DNA of 64,000 nt from Zasmidium citrigriseum. Taxonomy: Eukaryota > Ascomycota > Dothideomycetes > Mycosphaerellales > Mycosphaerellaceae. Of the stretch, positions 22,056-34,910 are shown piece after piece (position 1 is the stretch's first letter; each line of letters opens with the position of its first letter). Below the pieces are notes generated by a model that searched no databases, had not been told where the DNA came from, and saw nothing but the letters and a program-made list of their open reading frames with translations. The stretch is from assembly GCA_002786025.1 (NCBI GenBank), contig NHNW01000078.1:1578-65577 (forward strand), in the 5' to 3' direction. The position numbers and the translations under genes are program-made.

Positions 22056-25000
22056 ATGTCTGCCGGCCACTTCGACGAGATCAAAGCACGATACGGCTTT
22101 CGAGAATTGAAAGTGGCGACCTGGAAGGATCCTAAGCTCAGTGTGCATCCTTTTCGAGGAGGACCGAAGCCGGTCTCGGTTTCTCCTGAGTCGGTGTCGA
22201 AGCCTTTTACGCCGACGTATAAGGTGCGGATACGGCCGCCGCCTGAGCCTACGGATGATGAGGACGAGGGGAGTGATGGGGAAGAGGAGAAAGGGGGAGA
22301 GGAGGAGAAGGCGGAGTGTGAGTTGGAGATTTGATGGGCTATTGGCATTGGCTGACGTGATGTTTAGCTCCTGTTGATTCGCCGATGGAATCTGAGAGTC
22401 AGACGGTTGATGAGAAGGCACCGGAGCCTCCGCAGACAGGAGACGAGACTTCAACTGTTGAAGGCAATGGGGAAAACAATGCTCCGCCCGAGACGGGCGA
22501 GCAACCTGAGAGTGAGAGTGTACCTCCTCCAGTGCCTCCTGCCCCTGAGATGCCGCCAAGTGACAGTCCCAGCGAGCCTCCAAACGCATCAACAAATGAG
22601 GGAACAGGTGAAGAACCAAGTGAGCAATCTAGCGGCAATGCGAGCGAGTCAAAGGGCGAGACACCAAATGAAGGGGCTGGTGAGCCAACCGTCGAGCCAA
22701 CCGCCAAAGCAACAAGTGAGGTCGTTGGTGAAGAGAGTGGTAACGGAGCAAGCGAGGAACAAGGCGATACACCAATGCCCGAACCCGAGAGCGCAAGCGA
22801 GCCGATTCCACCCCCACCAGCACCTGAAGTGCCTCAATCCGAGCCTCATGACGACGATATCGTAGAGGTCATCGAAGGACCGATCGATGGCGAGCCAGTC
22901 GTCGACGTTGTGAGCGACCAGCCACCACCTCCACCCGAAGACATAATCGTGGACATCCCTCCACCTGCCCCTGAGCCGCCGTCAGACCCACCCAACGATA
23001 ATGATATTATCGAAGTTATCGAAGCTCCCCAGGAGCCTGGCGAGAAGAGTCCGAAGATTGTACAATTCGCACCTGGCACGCCAGAGCCAAAGCCAACTCA
23101 TCGAAAGAAGAAAGGAGCAAAGGGCAGTAAAAGCAAGAAGAAGAAGACATTCGTTCCAATATCAGAGGGTGATGTTCCTCCTGAAATTGCTGCTGTTCTT
23201 GACGCCCCTCCAAGCGATGAGCAGCCTCCGCCGCCTTCCGATCCGACTGAAGAGCCAAAGATGGACGCCGTCCAAGAGACGCCAATCGAGAGCCAGGAGA
23301 CGGAGACGCAGCCTGCCATCGAAGAGCTCATTCCTGAGGTCAAAGAGGAGTCGAATCCTGTCCCAATAGAATCTTCCGAACCCGTTGATTCAGTGCCACA
23401 GGACGAGCAGGCTTCTTCCATCGATGCGCCAGGAGCTTTTCCAAGCGAACCTGAAAAGGAAGAGGAGCCGGCTTCGATTGAGCCTGCAAACGAGCCGCCA
23501 GCACCTGTCGAGGATGAGTCTCCTCCAGAAGAGAAGCCCAAGAAGAAGAAGAAAGGTTCCAAGAAGTCATCGAAACAAGCAGTCCAGCCCGTGGAAGAAC
23601 CACCTCCGCCAATGCCTGTTGAGGAACTTCAACCCGTTGACGACATTCCACCGCCAATGCCAATGGAGGAACCACAGCCTCTCGACGACATCCCTCCACC
23701 TCCACCAGTCGAAGAAGCACCAAAATCCAAGTCCAAGGACAAGAAGAAAAAGAAGTCCACCAAAAGCAAATCCAAAGAGAAAGACCCACCTCCACCACCA
23801 ACAGGTCTCGGCATCGATTTCAGCGACGTACCACCTCCAACATCAGAACCACTACCCGACATCCCACCTCCTCCAGAACCACCCGCAGATATCCTACCAG
23901 ACGAGCAGCCCGAACCGACAAGTAACAGCAAGCAGGATGACGCAGAAGCTCCTGCGAACGATGCTGCAGGAGATCCGTCAGCAGACGCGCAGCCGGTTTG
24001 CGCCGATTCGGTGGCCGACATCCCGGTCGAAGTTAATAGTGCTGGTGGTGAGGGAGATATTAGCGATGGGGCGGCCCCTGAAAGTGAGAGTGTTCCTGAA
24101 GCTGTTTCTGTTCCTGAAAGTCTTGGTGGTGAAAAGGAGGTTGTTTTGGACGCCGTCCAAAGCGAGACGCCTGCTGGCGAAGAGTCACGTGACGGGAATG
24201 AGATGAAGGAGGAGACTGTTGAGGATTTGGATGATGGTGATGGAAGTGAAAGAGGCGATGATGATGGAGCTTCCGAGGCGCCGGATAGCGCTGTTGAGAT
24301 CGAGAGTGTGAAGGAGGTCGCTGAGGATGTCGTGGAGAAGGACTTAGCAGATGGAAATGAGGAGAAGGATGGTGGCGATGATGGAGGAAGTCAAGAGGTT
24401 GAGGATGTAAAAGGCGAGGTTCCAGTCGATGTTTCAGAGGAAGTCCAAGAGCCTGTTCTCGAGGGCAGCGATCCACCACCACCGATCGACAACGAGCTTG
24501 GCAGCCAGAGCGACCTAAGCGATTTGGACGATGTCGAGGATCTTCACGACGATGAGATGTCAGAGCACTCTGGTGACGAGGACGATGCGCCGAGTGAGCC
24601 TATACCCGTCGGTTCGGAGCTGAGCGGTGCTCATGATCAAGAAAGCGCGCCAGGAGAGCCTGTTCAGGAGTCGAACATCGAGCTCGAGGGGACTCCTGTT
24701 GACGAGGGCGGTGAGATCTCTGTGGACGACAGCTCCAAGGACAACTCGTCTGAGTCTCTTCCTGTGGACCCTCAAGAAGTCGAGAAGAAATTGGATGAGC
24801 CGAGCGGTGAGCAAATTGTGGAACCCGACAAGGCTGGTGATGAAAGCCCTGCCGACGATGGGAGTCCTGAAGAGCCACGCGAGGAGGTGGCGGCGAACGA
24901 TGTTGTTGAAGAAAGTACCCCTGACGCCGCAAGCGAGCCTGCAATTGAGCCTCCGAGCGAACCTGGCCCTGATGTTCAGAGCGACCAGCCGGCTGAGAGC

Positions 25001-26236
25001 CAAGAATTGGGAAAAGATCCCATTCCTGAGGAGAGCGAGACGGTTGCTCAGAGTGGAGGTGGAGTCATCCCCGAAGCTGGAGAGGAGCTCATTGTCGACG
25101 CTGGAAGTCAAGCTGGACAGGAGACTGGAAACGATGACCCAAGTCAACCCATTCCCGACGCAGCAAGCGAGCCGATCCCTGAGGCTCCCAGTGAGGCGGC
25201 ACCAGAGACAGCCGGTGAGCCTGAGATAAGTCAGCCGTTGCCGAGCGAGCCCATCGAGGAACCTCAAGTTGCCAGCGAAGAGCCTGTGACCTTACCCGAG
25301 GAGCCGATGCTAGATGTTGCAAAGGAGCCCGAGCCGACTTCAGGACAGGAGATGAGCCCAGAGCCTGCCATCGAGGATGTCGTCCCAGAGGCATCCAAAG
25401 AGTTGGACCCAATCCCTGAAGCACCACCGTCGCCACATCTCAGCAAAGGTAGTGGCAGCAAAGGTCATTGGGAGAGGTCACACAAGAAGCGCAGCTCAGG
25501 CGACTCCAAGAAGTCTTCAGACAAGTCAAAATCTCTCAAGAGAAGCTCTCGAGACAAGGACGACGTGCGACCTCGCGAACGATCACACAGAACAGCTCGG
25601 GTATCACTGACTGCCGACGAGCTCGCCAAACGCCATCGAAAGACCGAGGAGAAGAGAGCCGCCGAACGGGAGAGAATCGCGGAGGAAGAAAGAATCCTCG
25701 CTGAAGAAGCCGAATTGCGAAGAATCCGTCATGAAGCCCGTCGAGCAGCGAGGAAGGCTGCCGCCGAGGAGGCCACCAGAATCGCCAAAGAGGAAGCCGA
25801 AGCTGTTGCTCGGAAAGAAGCCGAACGGAGGAGACGACGTCGTGAAGAACGGCCGCATTCGAGACGAGACAGCAAATCGACCGGCTCCATTCCCAAAGTC
25901 CTTGGCTTCTCGATTGGCGATTCGATCAAATCCAATAGCGTGCGAGCGAGCAACTACAGCAGCTCAAAGGGCTCTAGCAGGGACAAGCCTTCGAGTCGGG
26001 AAGAAGCACCGTTGAGAGAAGAAGAGCCTCGATCTGGAAGTCGAGAGGAAGGAAGTTCTTCGCATCATCGTAGGAGGCGACACCATCGGTCAGAAGGCGA
26101 ACGAGAACGTGAGCGGCCGGAAGGGAGAAGGAGGGAGAGCCATCGTGAAGAGGGCGAGAGAAGGAGTAAACGGCCTTCTGCGAAACCTGAGTCGAGGCCG
26201 AAGAGTTTCTTTGGGTCGCTGTTGAAGGCTTTTTGA
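22056..26236 (+). CDS. Large disordered acidic/proline-rich protein, function unknown
   Basis: Two exons, 22056-22317 and 22368-26236, join across a 50-nt intron (GTGAGT, branch GCTGAC at 22351-22356, TTTAG) in phase 1, giving 1376 residues. The short first exon encodes a compact segment (about residues 1-65, containing YGFRELKVATWKDPK and a FTPTYKVRIRPPP motif) and looks more conserved than the rest. The middle, about 90-1050, is almost pure Pro, Glu, Ser, Asp and Val with many PPPP and SEP runs, and lysine patches near 330, 480 and 560. The last 300 residues switch to Lys/Arg/Glu-rich sequence with a long charged helix (RAAERERIAEEERILAEE and following) and RS/RE repeats, ending SFFGSLLKAF. 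It has no known domain. A scaffold or structural role is possible but only inferred from composition. Confidence 0.8.
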
Positions 26237-27349
26237 TGAGGAGGGGTAGCGATTTCGGATATTTCTATGTTGTATTTACTTTACTACTTTGGCATCATGG
26301 TGCATTGCATATGAGGCGGAGAGCATAGCGGGATTCTTCTTGGATGTATGCTATGACGTTATGATGAATGGTTGATGTAAGGACGGGAATTTATGCGTCG
26401 TGGAAGAACTCTCTTTTCCGTTACCATTTGGACTGCATCTCGGAGCTTGCAGCGTCAACCATGCTGATGAAAACACTTCAAAGTACTCCACAAAGAATCA
26501 CAGAGCAGGAGAGAGGTTCAAAGCATGGCTTGTCCATGCAGATTCTCAGCCACGGGCCTGATGCTCAGTAACGGGCAGCGGCTTGGATAAAGGGGTCAAG
26601 GCAGTCGTTCTTGCGCAATCTTGGACGCCGCGAAGTCTTCAATCTCGAGAAAGCTTCTCAGTACCGAGCTACTCGATTGAGCCTTGAAGGCTTCAAGTCC
26701 TCTCATCGCGAAGGAGAGACAGCTCGAAGAGAGGACAGAACTCGCCCTCAGCCCAGTGGACCGAATGCTGGGTGGTTTGATCTCGTGGACATGGATTGTG
26801 AACTCCTAAACCCATCGATATCGAATATGTGATATGCTTAATCCGGCGAGGCGATCGTTCGTTCTGGCCAGCTTTGTGGCTGTTCGATGTCAAAGAGTGA
26901 GGTCGGAGATTTAATTTCACTTCACCTCTTGGACAAAGCGTCCACGTGCTTCGGCTTCTCCCGCAAAGCAAGCAGGGATCAACCCCGCCAATCAGACGAG
27001 GCGAGCCCCAACGCTCCTTCCTCACTCCGCCGTCCACGCCAGCTGCCGGCGCAGGTACCCTCACTCTCACACAACAAGCACCACCACTCCAACTACCGCT
27101 TTCACGTCGTTCGTTACTTTGTTCTTTGTTCTACCGCGAAATTGGAAGAGAGATTGGCTCTGGAGCGGCCCACTGAGCGCGAGTCGCCAGAGAGTGAGAA
27201 CGCGCGGCACCGGACGCTGAGCCTTACACACGCCGAAGACGAGAAGCTGGAGACCCGAAAACGTACTCGAAATCGCCAATACCGCGCTGGATACGGCTAA
27301 AGGGACTTGAAATTGAAGACGAGATACCGGCGCCGAAGCGCTCTTCGCC
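26237..27349. other. Intergenic region and OPY2 leader
   Basis: About 1.1 kb. An ORF at 26887-27300 ends 50 bp before the OPY2 start but has no domain and probably lies in leader sequence. CT- and CCACT-rich sequence near 27000-27110 fits a fungal promoter/leader. Confidence 0.45.
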
Positions 27350-28801
27350 ATGGCCTCCCCCAAGCGTGGTACTATGTCATACGAAGTCGAGCGAAACCTC
27401 CGGACAATCTTCAAGCGATGCGTCAAGTGTCCTCTGGAGACGCCGACATGTCCAGACTGCCCAAATGGTCAGATCTGCTCGCTAGTACCCCAGGACTGCA
27501 ATGCCTGTGCGCATATGACATGTATCACGAATCCAAGCCCGGCGCCAGCCTCGGAGAAGACGAATGTCGGAGCGATAGCCGGAGGAGTAATCGGAGGGGT
27601 GGCGTTCATGGCTATTGTCATGTTCTTTCTATGGAGATTCTGGATCAAGAAGAGGAGAGAGCAGCAAGATCTGGAAGCAGAGGAATGGGAAGAGGATGAG
27701 GTCTCGCAGCAGAAGAGAACGACACAGTTCAATGCCATGCGATCGGACGCGGCATCAACACGGACAAGGGGATCTGTTGCGAACAGTATCCTCAGCAGAG
27801 CGAGCAACATTATTCACATTGCGTACATTCCAGGTGTGACCAATCGCAATGGCTCTGGACATAACAGCTTGCTGGCGACTGCACCTGTGCCGCCGATCCC
27901 AGCTGCGTACGCGAACTCGCAACCGAAGAGTCCGCTGAGCAATGAAGGCGATGCTCTGTTCTTCAGGCCTGGCGATTTACGAGACAGCACATACTCGGAC
28001 GGTTCTTCAATCCGATCAGGCAACAACCGCGATACACAATACACTCGACAATCGATCACACCGTCACTGGCGAGATCATCGATGATGTCGGATGTATACC
28101 GCGACGATGCGACTGATGTACCTATGCCCGCCACAAGAGTTGTCCGCGCTGCTCCTCGCATGGTATCGGTCAAGTCTTCGCAAGCATCCTCTCCCTCTTC
28201 CGAGTCGCCGCCTTCCAGCAGCTCACCCAGCACTGTCAAAGTGATGGTGCCAGGAGAAAAGAGCTCTCCAACTGCATCGCCCTCCCTCGGACCTGGCACT
28301 CCTGGATCCTTCGCAAAGGCTACGCAAGTAACAGTCGGCAAGGGCAAGGGCAGGTTCCCGATTGCTCGGCAGGCGAGCGACTCGAGCAACACATCACAGG
28401 TCAAGCACGCACCGATAAGGTCTTCGCCGCTGGTGGAGACTACAACCGAATCAGAGGACGAGGAGGAGCACGCTCGGGCTAGGAGGAGTCTGATGGACGC
28501 AACATCAAGAGCGGCGGATCCAGCGCCGTTGATCCAGCCTCTTGAGAGTCCATTCTTCGACGCATCAGAGATCCAGACCACAGCTTCATCATCGGCCGCG
28601 TCGCGACCGAACCCTTACGCATCCATGGCGGCAAGCGTCCGCAATGAGAGGCCAAGACGAGGATCAAGAGGACCTGGAGGCCTCAGTGCGGTCATTGAAG
28701 AGGCTGCAAAGAGAGCCAGCCAAGACACGCACAATGAAGGTGCTGCAGCGAAGAGAGACGAAAGTCCATTCAGCGATGCTCACGCCACCCAGGAGAAGTG
28801 A
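27350..28801 (+). CDS. OPY2: Opy2-like membrane anchor of the HOG/filamentation MAPK pathways
   Basis: A single exon of 483 residues. Eight cysteines (24, 27, 34, 37, 43, 50, 53, 58) form the extracellular Opy2 cysteine-rich domain. One transmembrane helix follows at about 73-95 (GAIAGGVIGGVAFMAIVMFF), then a basic stop-transfer WRFWIKKRR and a long Ser/Pro-rich cytosolic tail. In yeast Opy2 recruits Ste50 and thereby Ste11 to the membrane and works with the mucins Hkr1 and Msb2; the pathway role here is by homology. No classical signal peptide precedes the cysteines, as in other Opy2 proteins, so the helix acts as signal-anchor. An alternative start at codon 9 would remove only eight residues. 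Confidence 0.9.
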   Translation: MASPKRGTMSYEVERNLRTIFKRCVKCPLETPTCPDCPNGQICSLVPQDCNACAHMTCITNPSPAPASEKTNVGAIAGGVIGGVAFMAIVMFFLWRFWIKKRREQQDLEAEEWEEDEVSQQKRTTQFNAMRSDAASTRTRGSVANSILSRASNIIHIAYIPGVTNRNGSGHNSLLATAPVPPIPAAYANSQPKSPLSNEGDALFFRPGDLRDSTYSDGSSIRSGNNRDTQYTRQSITPSLARSSMMSDVYRDDATDVPMPATRVVRAAPRMVSVKSSQASSPSSESPPSSSSPSTVKVMVPGEKSSPTASPSLGPGTPGSFAKATQVTVGKGKGRFPIARQASDSSNTSQVKHAPIRSSPLVETTTESEDEEEHARARRSLMDATSRAADPAPLIQPLESPFFDASEIQTTASSSAASRPNPYASMAASVRNERPRRGSRGPGGLSAVIEEAAKRASQDTHNEGAAAKRDESPFSDAHATQEK

Positions 28802-29416
28802 TCAAGCAGAACAAGATCCTGAATTTGAAGTTTGAATTAGCAAAAAGGAGTTGATGAGCTGGCTCGCCCTTTTCGACACGAGTCACGAGCTCTACGGTGG
28901 CGTTTATGGGGTTTCGAGAGCTCACGCAAATCGCGGAGAGATGGGTATTGGGGGCGGAGCTGTGCTTCTGCCTTGATTCTTCTTGTGTTGCTACGGCGGG
29001 TCAAGGATGACCCTTTTTCTTTAGATGTTTGAGATGGATGATCTGGAAAAAGAAGGTTTCTTGAGGACCAGCCTTTCTTTCAAGCTTTTCCCGTCCCTGG
29101 ATCAGTCACCACCGCATGTACCATTGGCTTGGCCTTCTCAAGAGTCAGCCCTTACAGGCGCGCCATGAAAACACTTTGAACACGCTTCGTCGGTTGCCAC
29201 ACGTCTGGAAGATGGATGTGCTTCTTGGGACCCTGGGCAATGGCATTGGAGGGCTGTGTCGAGTTGATCTCCCTTGTTTGTGTACAATCGCAGCCCATCA
29301 CTAGACTGTACGATGGCAGAGACGCCTGCTCTCCGAACGAGAAGCAACTCTCCGATAGTTGTATGTCGACAGCCATTCGCTTTTGGTCTGAGACAGCCTT
29401 TGCCATGACTTGGCGC
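28802..29416. other. Intergenic region downstream of OPY2
   Basis: No gene is supported. Short ORFs on both strands near 29116-29470 lack features. Confidence 0.45.
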
Positions 29417-29692
29417 TCATCCTGCCGCCGCGATCTCCGTCTTGAATTGGCTCCCGATGCCATTGAGTAGGTCCTTTGAGGTGCTGTATTCTTTCGGGAT
29501 GTAGAGATCGTTCAAGGCTGACAGCCTTTCGTTGTTGGCAGATGCATGGAGGGAGCTAGTTTGGATTGATCCTCGTGGGCACCAGTCGAAGTTGCTGTTG
29601 TCGATCATGGTGGTGTATGGTCGGGTGGTTCGTTGGGGTTGATGGTTCGACATGTTGAAGACTTCAGTAGAGCAGCTCTTCGATTGGGACAT
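29417..29692 (-). CDS. Possible small protein (91 residues), unknown
   Basis: An ATG-initiated ORF of 91 codons with a balanced, soluble-protein composition and several Asn, Ser and Thr residues. It includes NSNFDWCPRG near the middle. It stands alone in a 1.3-kb gap, with about 400 bases of upstream sequence on its strand. No homologue is recognised and no intron is needed. It could equally be chance. Confidence 0.28.
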   Translation of the reverse strand: MSQSKSCSTEVFNMSNHQPQRTTRPYTTMIDNSNFDWCPRGSIQTSSLHASANNERLSALNDLYIPKEYSTSKDLLNGIGSQFKTEIAAAG

Positions 29693-30110
29693 GTTCGTGG
29701 CAGAGAGACAAGTACAGTTGTCTTCTCAGTCGTCTGTAGAACAAGATCTTGAGAATGTTTTGTGTGCTTCAGTGATAGGTACGAAGGCATGACTTAACTT
29801 GTACACTGAAGTTGGTTTTATATCCCTTCCTACGTTTGCTCAGACATTGTGAAGAAGTCGTGCGTGCTTTGAGCGAGTATTTGACTACACGAAATATCTA
29901 CCGTGCGAGTCGTACACAAAACTTATAGTAGTTCGCGAAAAGGGATGAACAACTCGTTTCATTCACCAACGAGTCGTCTGCGAACACGCTAGTGAGATTG
30001 GCTTTCGGGGCGGGCCGAGATCGACCGGGACTCGCGAACGACTTGCAGAACGACTCGCGCGCAACTCGCGCTGCAACTCCCTCGAGATTCGTAGCCTTAC
30101 CGTGTCGTAA

Positions 30111-33100
30111 TGGCTGCCATGGCGGCCTCTTTCCAATTCCTACTTTTTATGCTGCGAAGATCTTCGCTTTCCACTGCACCTCTTTTGCCACTTCTTTTTT
30201 GGCTTTCTAATATTCACTTCAGCGCAGTGGATCGCAATCCCAGTACCCACGCTAGCAGACAGGGGCCCCGCTCAGTCCCCGCTGAGCTTCCGAGCGGATG
30301 CCGTCAGGTACAGAATCATCGAGCCGACCTGCTGCACAGTCTGCATCTTCTCTACAAACAACGGCTATCTACCAAGGGTAGAAGAGCTCCGCGGTGGCCG
30401 CAAGAGCCTCAGGCATGTCAACGCAGCGCAGAAAAGTGGCAGACACGGAGCGGTCGAGGCCTGGCCGTCCGCTCAAAATGAGACATGCGAACCAAGAGAT
30501 ACCATCATTTGCAATGGCCGTGGATCTTATGCCAGCGACTCTGAACATGAGACGCAGTCCCCTCGGCTGTCGACATCGAGCGCTTCCTCTACTGACCTCA
30601 CGGACTCAACTGCGGCCACCTCGTATGATGGACAAAGCGAACGTAGCGACTCCCGTCTCGGGCGGCATTGTTATCAAAGGAGCGAAAGCTCTATGATCGA
30701 ACGCTCTCCGACGCCGGTCAGCGTGTGCATGTCGGACACAGTAGATGTCGACCAACGTGGTCTGGGCCTATCAATGCCGTGCGAAGTATCGTCTGGAAAG
30801 GCATGCTTGCGTGCTCGCTTCGTTCAAGAGCTCAAAGGATGGGAGACCTTTCGGCAGACTCCACAGGTTCCGTCATTCCAAGGAAATACCAGCCATCCTC
30901 AGCCTCAAACTGCCCAGTTGGACCAGGTCCGCGTTCAACCGACGGCGATACGTGAGGCTTGGAGCACTTTGGACGAGTTATCACTCTCCGATGTATCGCA
31001 AGATCAGGATCGTTCCCCATCCGACCATTCATGGGACAACGAATTGATGACTTCGAACCGTTATGTTCGTGAATCGTTTGCTGCTGACCAGTCTCGCGAC
31101 ATATCTGGTGACGCATCTTCTTGGTGGGAGCACTATTTCAACCTGTTTCTATTTCATTCCTCCCAATGCGTAAGTCTAATGAACGAGCAACCCTCTGCAG
31201 CAAGCTGATTTGGAGCAGGTCAGCTGTGTGGAACCTGAAACCGTTGCCTTAGACGATGCTTCGGATGACAACCATCCTAGAGACTCAATGCAGGAGTTTG
31301 GTGGCACGGGCGACGATCATGGAGCCGAGAGCGATCTTAACCGTTCCGCTGCTCAAGAAGAGAAGCACAATCTGAGCGCTTCTCGTCGCCCTGATTGTAC
31401 TTCCGAAGCGGTAGTTCAGCAGAACCCCGCGCCCTGCGATCACGATGATCTTTCAGGAGCTCGCTGTTGTGGTGCCAGCGCAGACGATCTTGCCGATGTG
31501 AGAGCGCAACCACAAGCGAATCTCGCTGGCGGTCAGCTGCCCGTTATGACCCTACACGGTCCAACGACCAGAGACGTGACACCTGCGGCTGCCTTTGCAT
31601 CTGACGGTGATTTAAAGTCACCGCCGAGATGTTTGAAGAGCGCACGATGTGGAGACGCAGTATCGGAGCAACCTCTAAGCAAGCGTACTCGACTCATGGC
31701 CGAGCAGGCGCCAAACGAGCAGCATGACGTTGAGCCATCGGCCCAGCCTATGCGTGAGACCGACGATAAGGACCAAGATCTTGACATGAGCATCATTCGA
31801 ACCGTCGAGCCAGACTCCGTCTCCCGTGATGGATTAAAAACACCAATTTCAAGAAACACAAATTTTGGCAATGCCAGACTCAACGTTGACCAACAAGGGC
31901 AAGGTTGTGAAAGTCTGGCCATTGCTCGCGATGTTACGACACCGCGACCGAAGTCTTTGAATGTCGATAGATGGCTTTCTGATCAAAGAGACTACGGAGA
32001 GGTCGCTCCGGACGATGCGGTCTCGCCTGCGTCGTCGGCTCTTCTCCAAGCCAGCTCTGACGGGTTCACTCGATACAGTCCTACAGCCAGCTCGGTTCCT
32101 AATGAGCCTTTGATCAAAACCATCAACAGGCACCTCGACAGCAGTTTTGCCTACGATGTCTCCATGGCCTCTTCCTCCCAGGCTTTTGCGAGACTCACCG
32201 ATGCTCGGCTTGCACGCTTGTACTCTGTACTATCAGAAGAAGGAGACATCACCAGCGAGCGACTCGACACATGGCTTCGAGATGCCGTCGATCGTGCTGG
32301 TATGGAGCTTCCGGAATCCGACATCTCGTACTGGCTCGCGAATTGTATCGTTTCGCACACTGAGGCGCTGGGTCCTGACGCTTTTGGCGAAGTCTTAACG
32401 TATGTCTTTGACGCATTGTACGAATGCTATGCATTCTTTGACGTGGACGAGCTAATTGCAAGCTTGGATCCACTGGGTGCAGCAGTTGATCGATCCATGT
32501 CGCTTTCCACTGTTCTGATGCGATCTGACGGCGTGTCATCTTGGGGCTCGAGCAGGGTGCAGCAGCATTCCCCTGAACAAGGAACTTCTAGCTCAAGTCA
32601 ATCACAGCAAATTGGACGAGATATCGCTGGGCTTCAGAGAAATCAAGGCACGAAACGAGGCGCATCCGACGATCTGACAGGGTTTGATGGCGCCAATGGG
32701 CCGTCCAAGAAGATTGCTGTCAACATTCGGGACGACGGTGGCAAGTCGGAAACACACGAGCTGATGCCCTGTGTCATCGATGGTTGTTGTGGACGGGATC
32801 GCTTCATATCTAACATGGGGTAAGTTGTATCCACCATTATGAGACTCTGATATTGACCTTTTGAAGACGAAAAATCGAGGCTCATCATGGCAAGATCTGC
32901 TGCACCAACTGTTACAAGCTCTTCACCAACGGGCCAGAGAAGGAAGTTCATATCAATCAACGCGCGTGCAAGAAAAGTCTATGCATTGCGGCTGACTGTT
33001 CGCAAAATCGAGGCATCGCAAGGGATGCCGAGTCTGTCAAAGCAATGTGCCATGATTTTGTGCAAGGTCAATGTCCGCAACAGAGCAAGAGAGATCTGAA

Positions 33101-33941
33101 AAAGGACCAATGGCGATTACTCTATGCGATCTGCAATCCGGACTGTCTGAACGTCCCAGACCTTGGTATGTTCATATTGATGTTCCGTTGTACAAGACTA
33201 ATCGTTGCAGTCCTGCAAGAGGGAGAAGAACTTCGACACGCAACCCCTGGATCTGCTCCACCTAGACAAGCTCGAGTGCCCTATCAACAATTGCTGCAAG
33301 ATTGGCACGAAAAGAAAGAGCTTTTGAGGCGAGCCCGTAACGAGAACATTGCTCACGAGCATCGAATACAGCGTCTCGAAAAGGAGAGAGGCGACGCAGA
33401 GATTGGCCGCCAGCATGCCGAAGCAGAGAAAGAGCTGTTACACAAGGACATTCGCCTCTATGCATCACTTCTGCGAATGGCCCATGATGCAATGACAAGA
33501 AACGGCGCTGCAGAATTCGCCTCCATCTCTGCAGAAATTGCCGACGCTGGACTCATCCGCAACATGCCTGTGACCACAGACAGGCGTGCTTACAGCGAGA
33601 ACAACAAACAGACAGAAGCGCCGCCGACCCCAAGCTCCAGTAGAATGGGACGGGGGACATCCGATGCAGCCCAGCACGCATTTACATCCCCAACGCGGAG
33701 TTTCAATTTCACGCCGTTGTCGAGTATGCCTGCGCCTAGACCGCTGGAGATACCGATACCAATGACATTGGACACGGGTACGGGTATGTCAGTTTCCTCG
33801 ACGACCGAGGATAGTACCATGGCAGAACGTCCAGTCACCACAAGGGACACGAGTCTCTTCAATATGGTGCTTAACGAACTGCCATTCGCAGACTACGGCC
33901 AGCAAGGCCTGGACTTCGGCAACTATCTCGGTCAGAACTGA
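30111..33941 (+). CDS. C2H2-type zinc-finger, coiled-coil protein (5' end unresolved)
   Basis: Joined exons are 30228(or earlier)-31169, 31219-32819, 32867-33165 and 33211-33941, with introns of 49, 47 and 45 nt (GTAAGT, GTAAGT, GTATGT donors; CAG, AAG and CAG acceptors). The exons sum to about 1190 residues. The frame is open upstream from 30111 but has no ATG before 30693, so a 5' exon is missing from this model. One option is an ATG at 29992 spliced from a weak donor at 30106 to 30228. The first two thirds are Ser/Asp-rich and disordered. A helical segment lies at about 32140-32480. The Cys/His cluster spans the second intron of this model: CVIDGCC, then CCTNC, HINQRAC and CHDF. A coiled coil follows (about 33290-33480, EKKELLRRARNENIAHEHR). 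It is probably nuclear; DNA binding is inferred from the finger only. Confidence 0.72.
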
Positions 33942-34800
33942 TCTTGCTCCGTATCAGTCTGGCTATTGAAGAAGCATTCGAACCTATGTGTCGAATATTA
34001 TATCGGATACGTGCGCTCGCCTATGGTCACACATTGCCGGAGCAGAATTATTTTTTGAGAATGCGATGTCATGCGAATGCTTTTGGTACTGAAGCTGGGC
34101 GGCAAGACATTCTTTGAATACGAACACTGAGGCAAGTCTGTAACAGAGCTTCGAGGTATTGATATTGCGCAGATACATAACGTCCTGGGCCTACTTGATG
34201 GTTGTCGAACAGGCTGTTGGTATGCCGCGGACAGTGACGGCCGAGTGCTTTACGCGGTCTCGGCGTTGATGTTCAACATGTCATGTAGCTAAGCTCTATC
34301 GGGCCGTATTCAACAATGAAACAATTCCTCTCCATCGTTGATTCGAGTTCCGAAGCAAGGCTGGAATAGAGCTTCAGGATTCCATCCCTATGATCTGCAA
34401 TTTCCAATCTCCAATCTCCAATGTCGATCGGCATGTGACGATGTCCAAGACCGCTTTGAATGCCCCAGTACCCTGACACTCTTAAAAATGATTGCCAATA
34501 TTGGACCTCCTACTGGCATGTCCGGTACCACCAAAATTCCCCGGAACGTGAAGCCTCTCAGCATTCAACAAAGCCCTCTTCATCACCAAAGACTAACATC
34601 CAGCCAGAGCCGTACCTAGGATGACGGGACTTTACGACGATAATGACCACGAATATCTCTCCGGAACCTCATCGTGGCCATGTGAGTCCTATCCAGCCAC
34701 TTGACCAGTCGTTTGCTCCACGCTGCAGCTTTCCGCCCAACCCCTGAAAGCTCCGCGTTCCTAATTGAAGATCTATATTTTGTTTGAAAACACAAGCCAA

Positions 34801-34910
34801 TCAGGGAAGTAGCTGATCCAATCAAGAAATTCAGACCACAAAAGCCTTCGGGCAACCGTCTCCAGGGGGGACACTTCCCTTTTGGCGGTTGGTTCGATCT
34901 GTTATACAAT
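34801..34910 (+). repeat. Short dispersed element, copy 1
   Basis: It shares with copy 2 the words TCAGGGAAGTAGCT, CCAATCAA, a CACTTCCCTTTTG-like block and GGTTCGA, in the same order. GGGAAGT near the left end can pair with ACTTCCC about 65 bases on, forming a long hairpin. The GGTTCGATC resembles a degenerate RNA polymerase III B box. Confidence 0.5.

Noticed and set aside
26887..27300. 137-codon ORF before OPY2
   Set aside because: Low-complexity Arg/Ser composition and its position in the leader suggest untranslated sequence.
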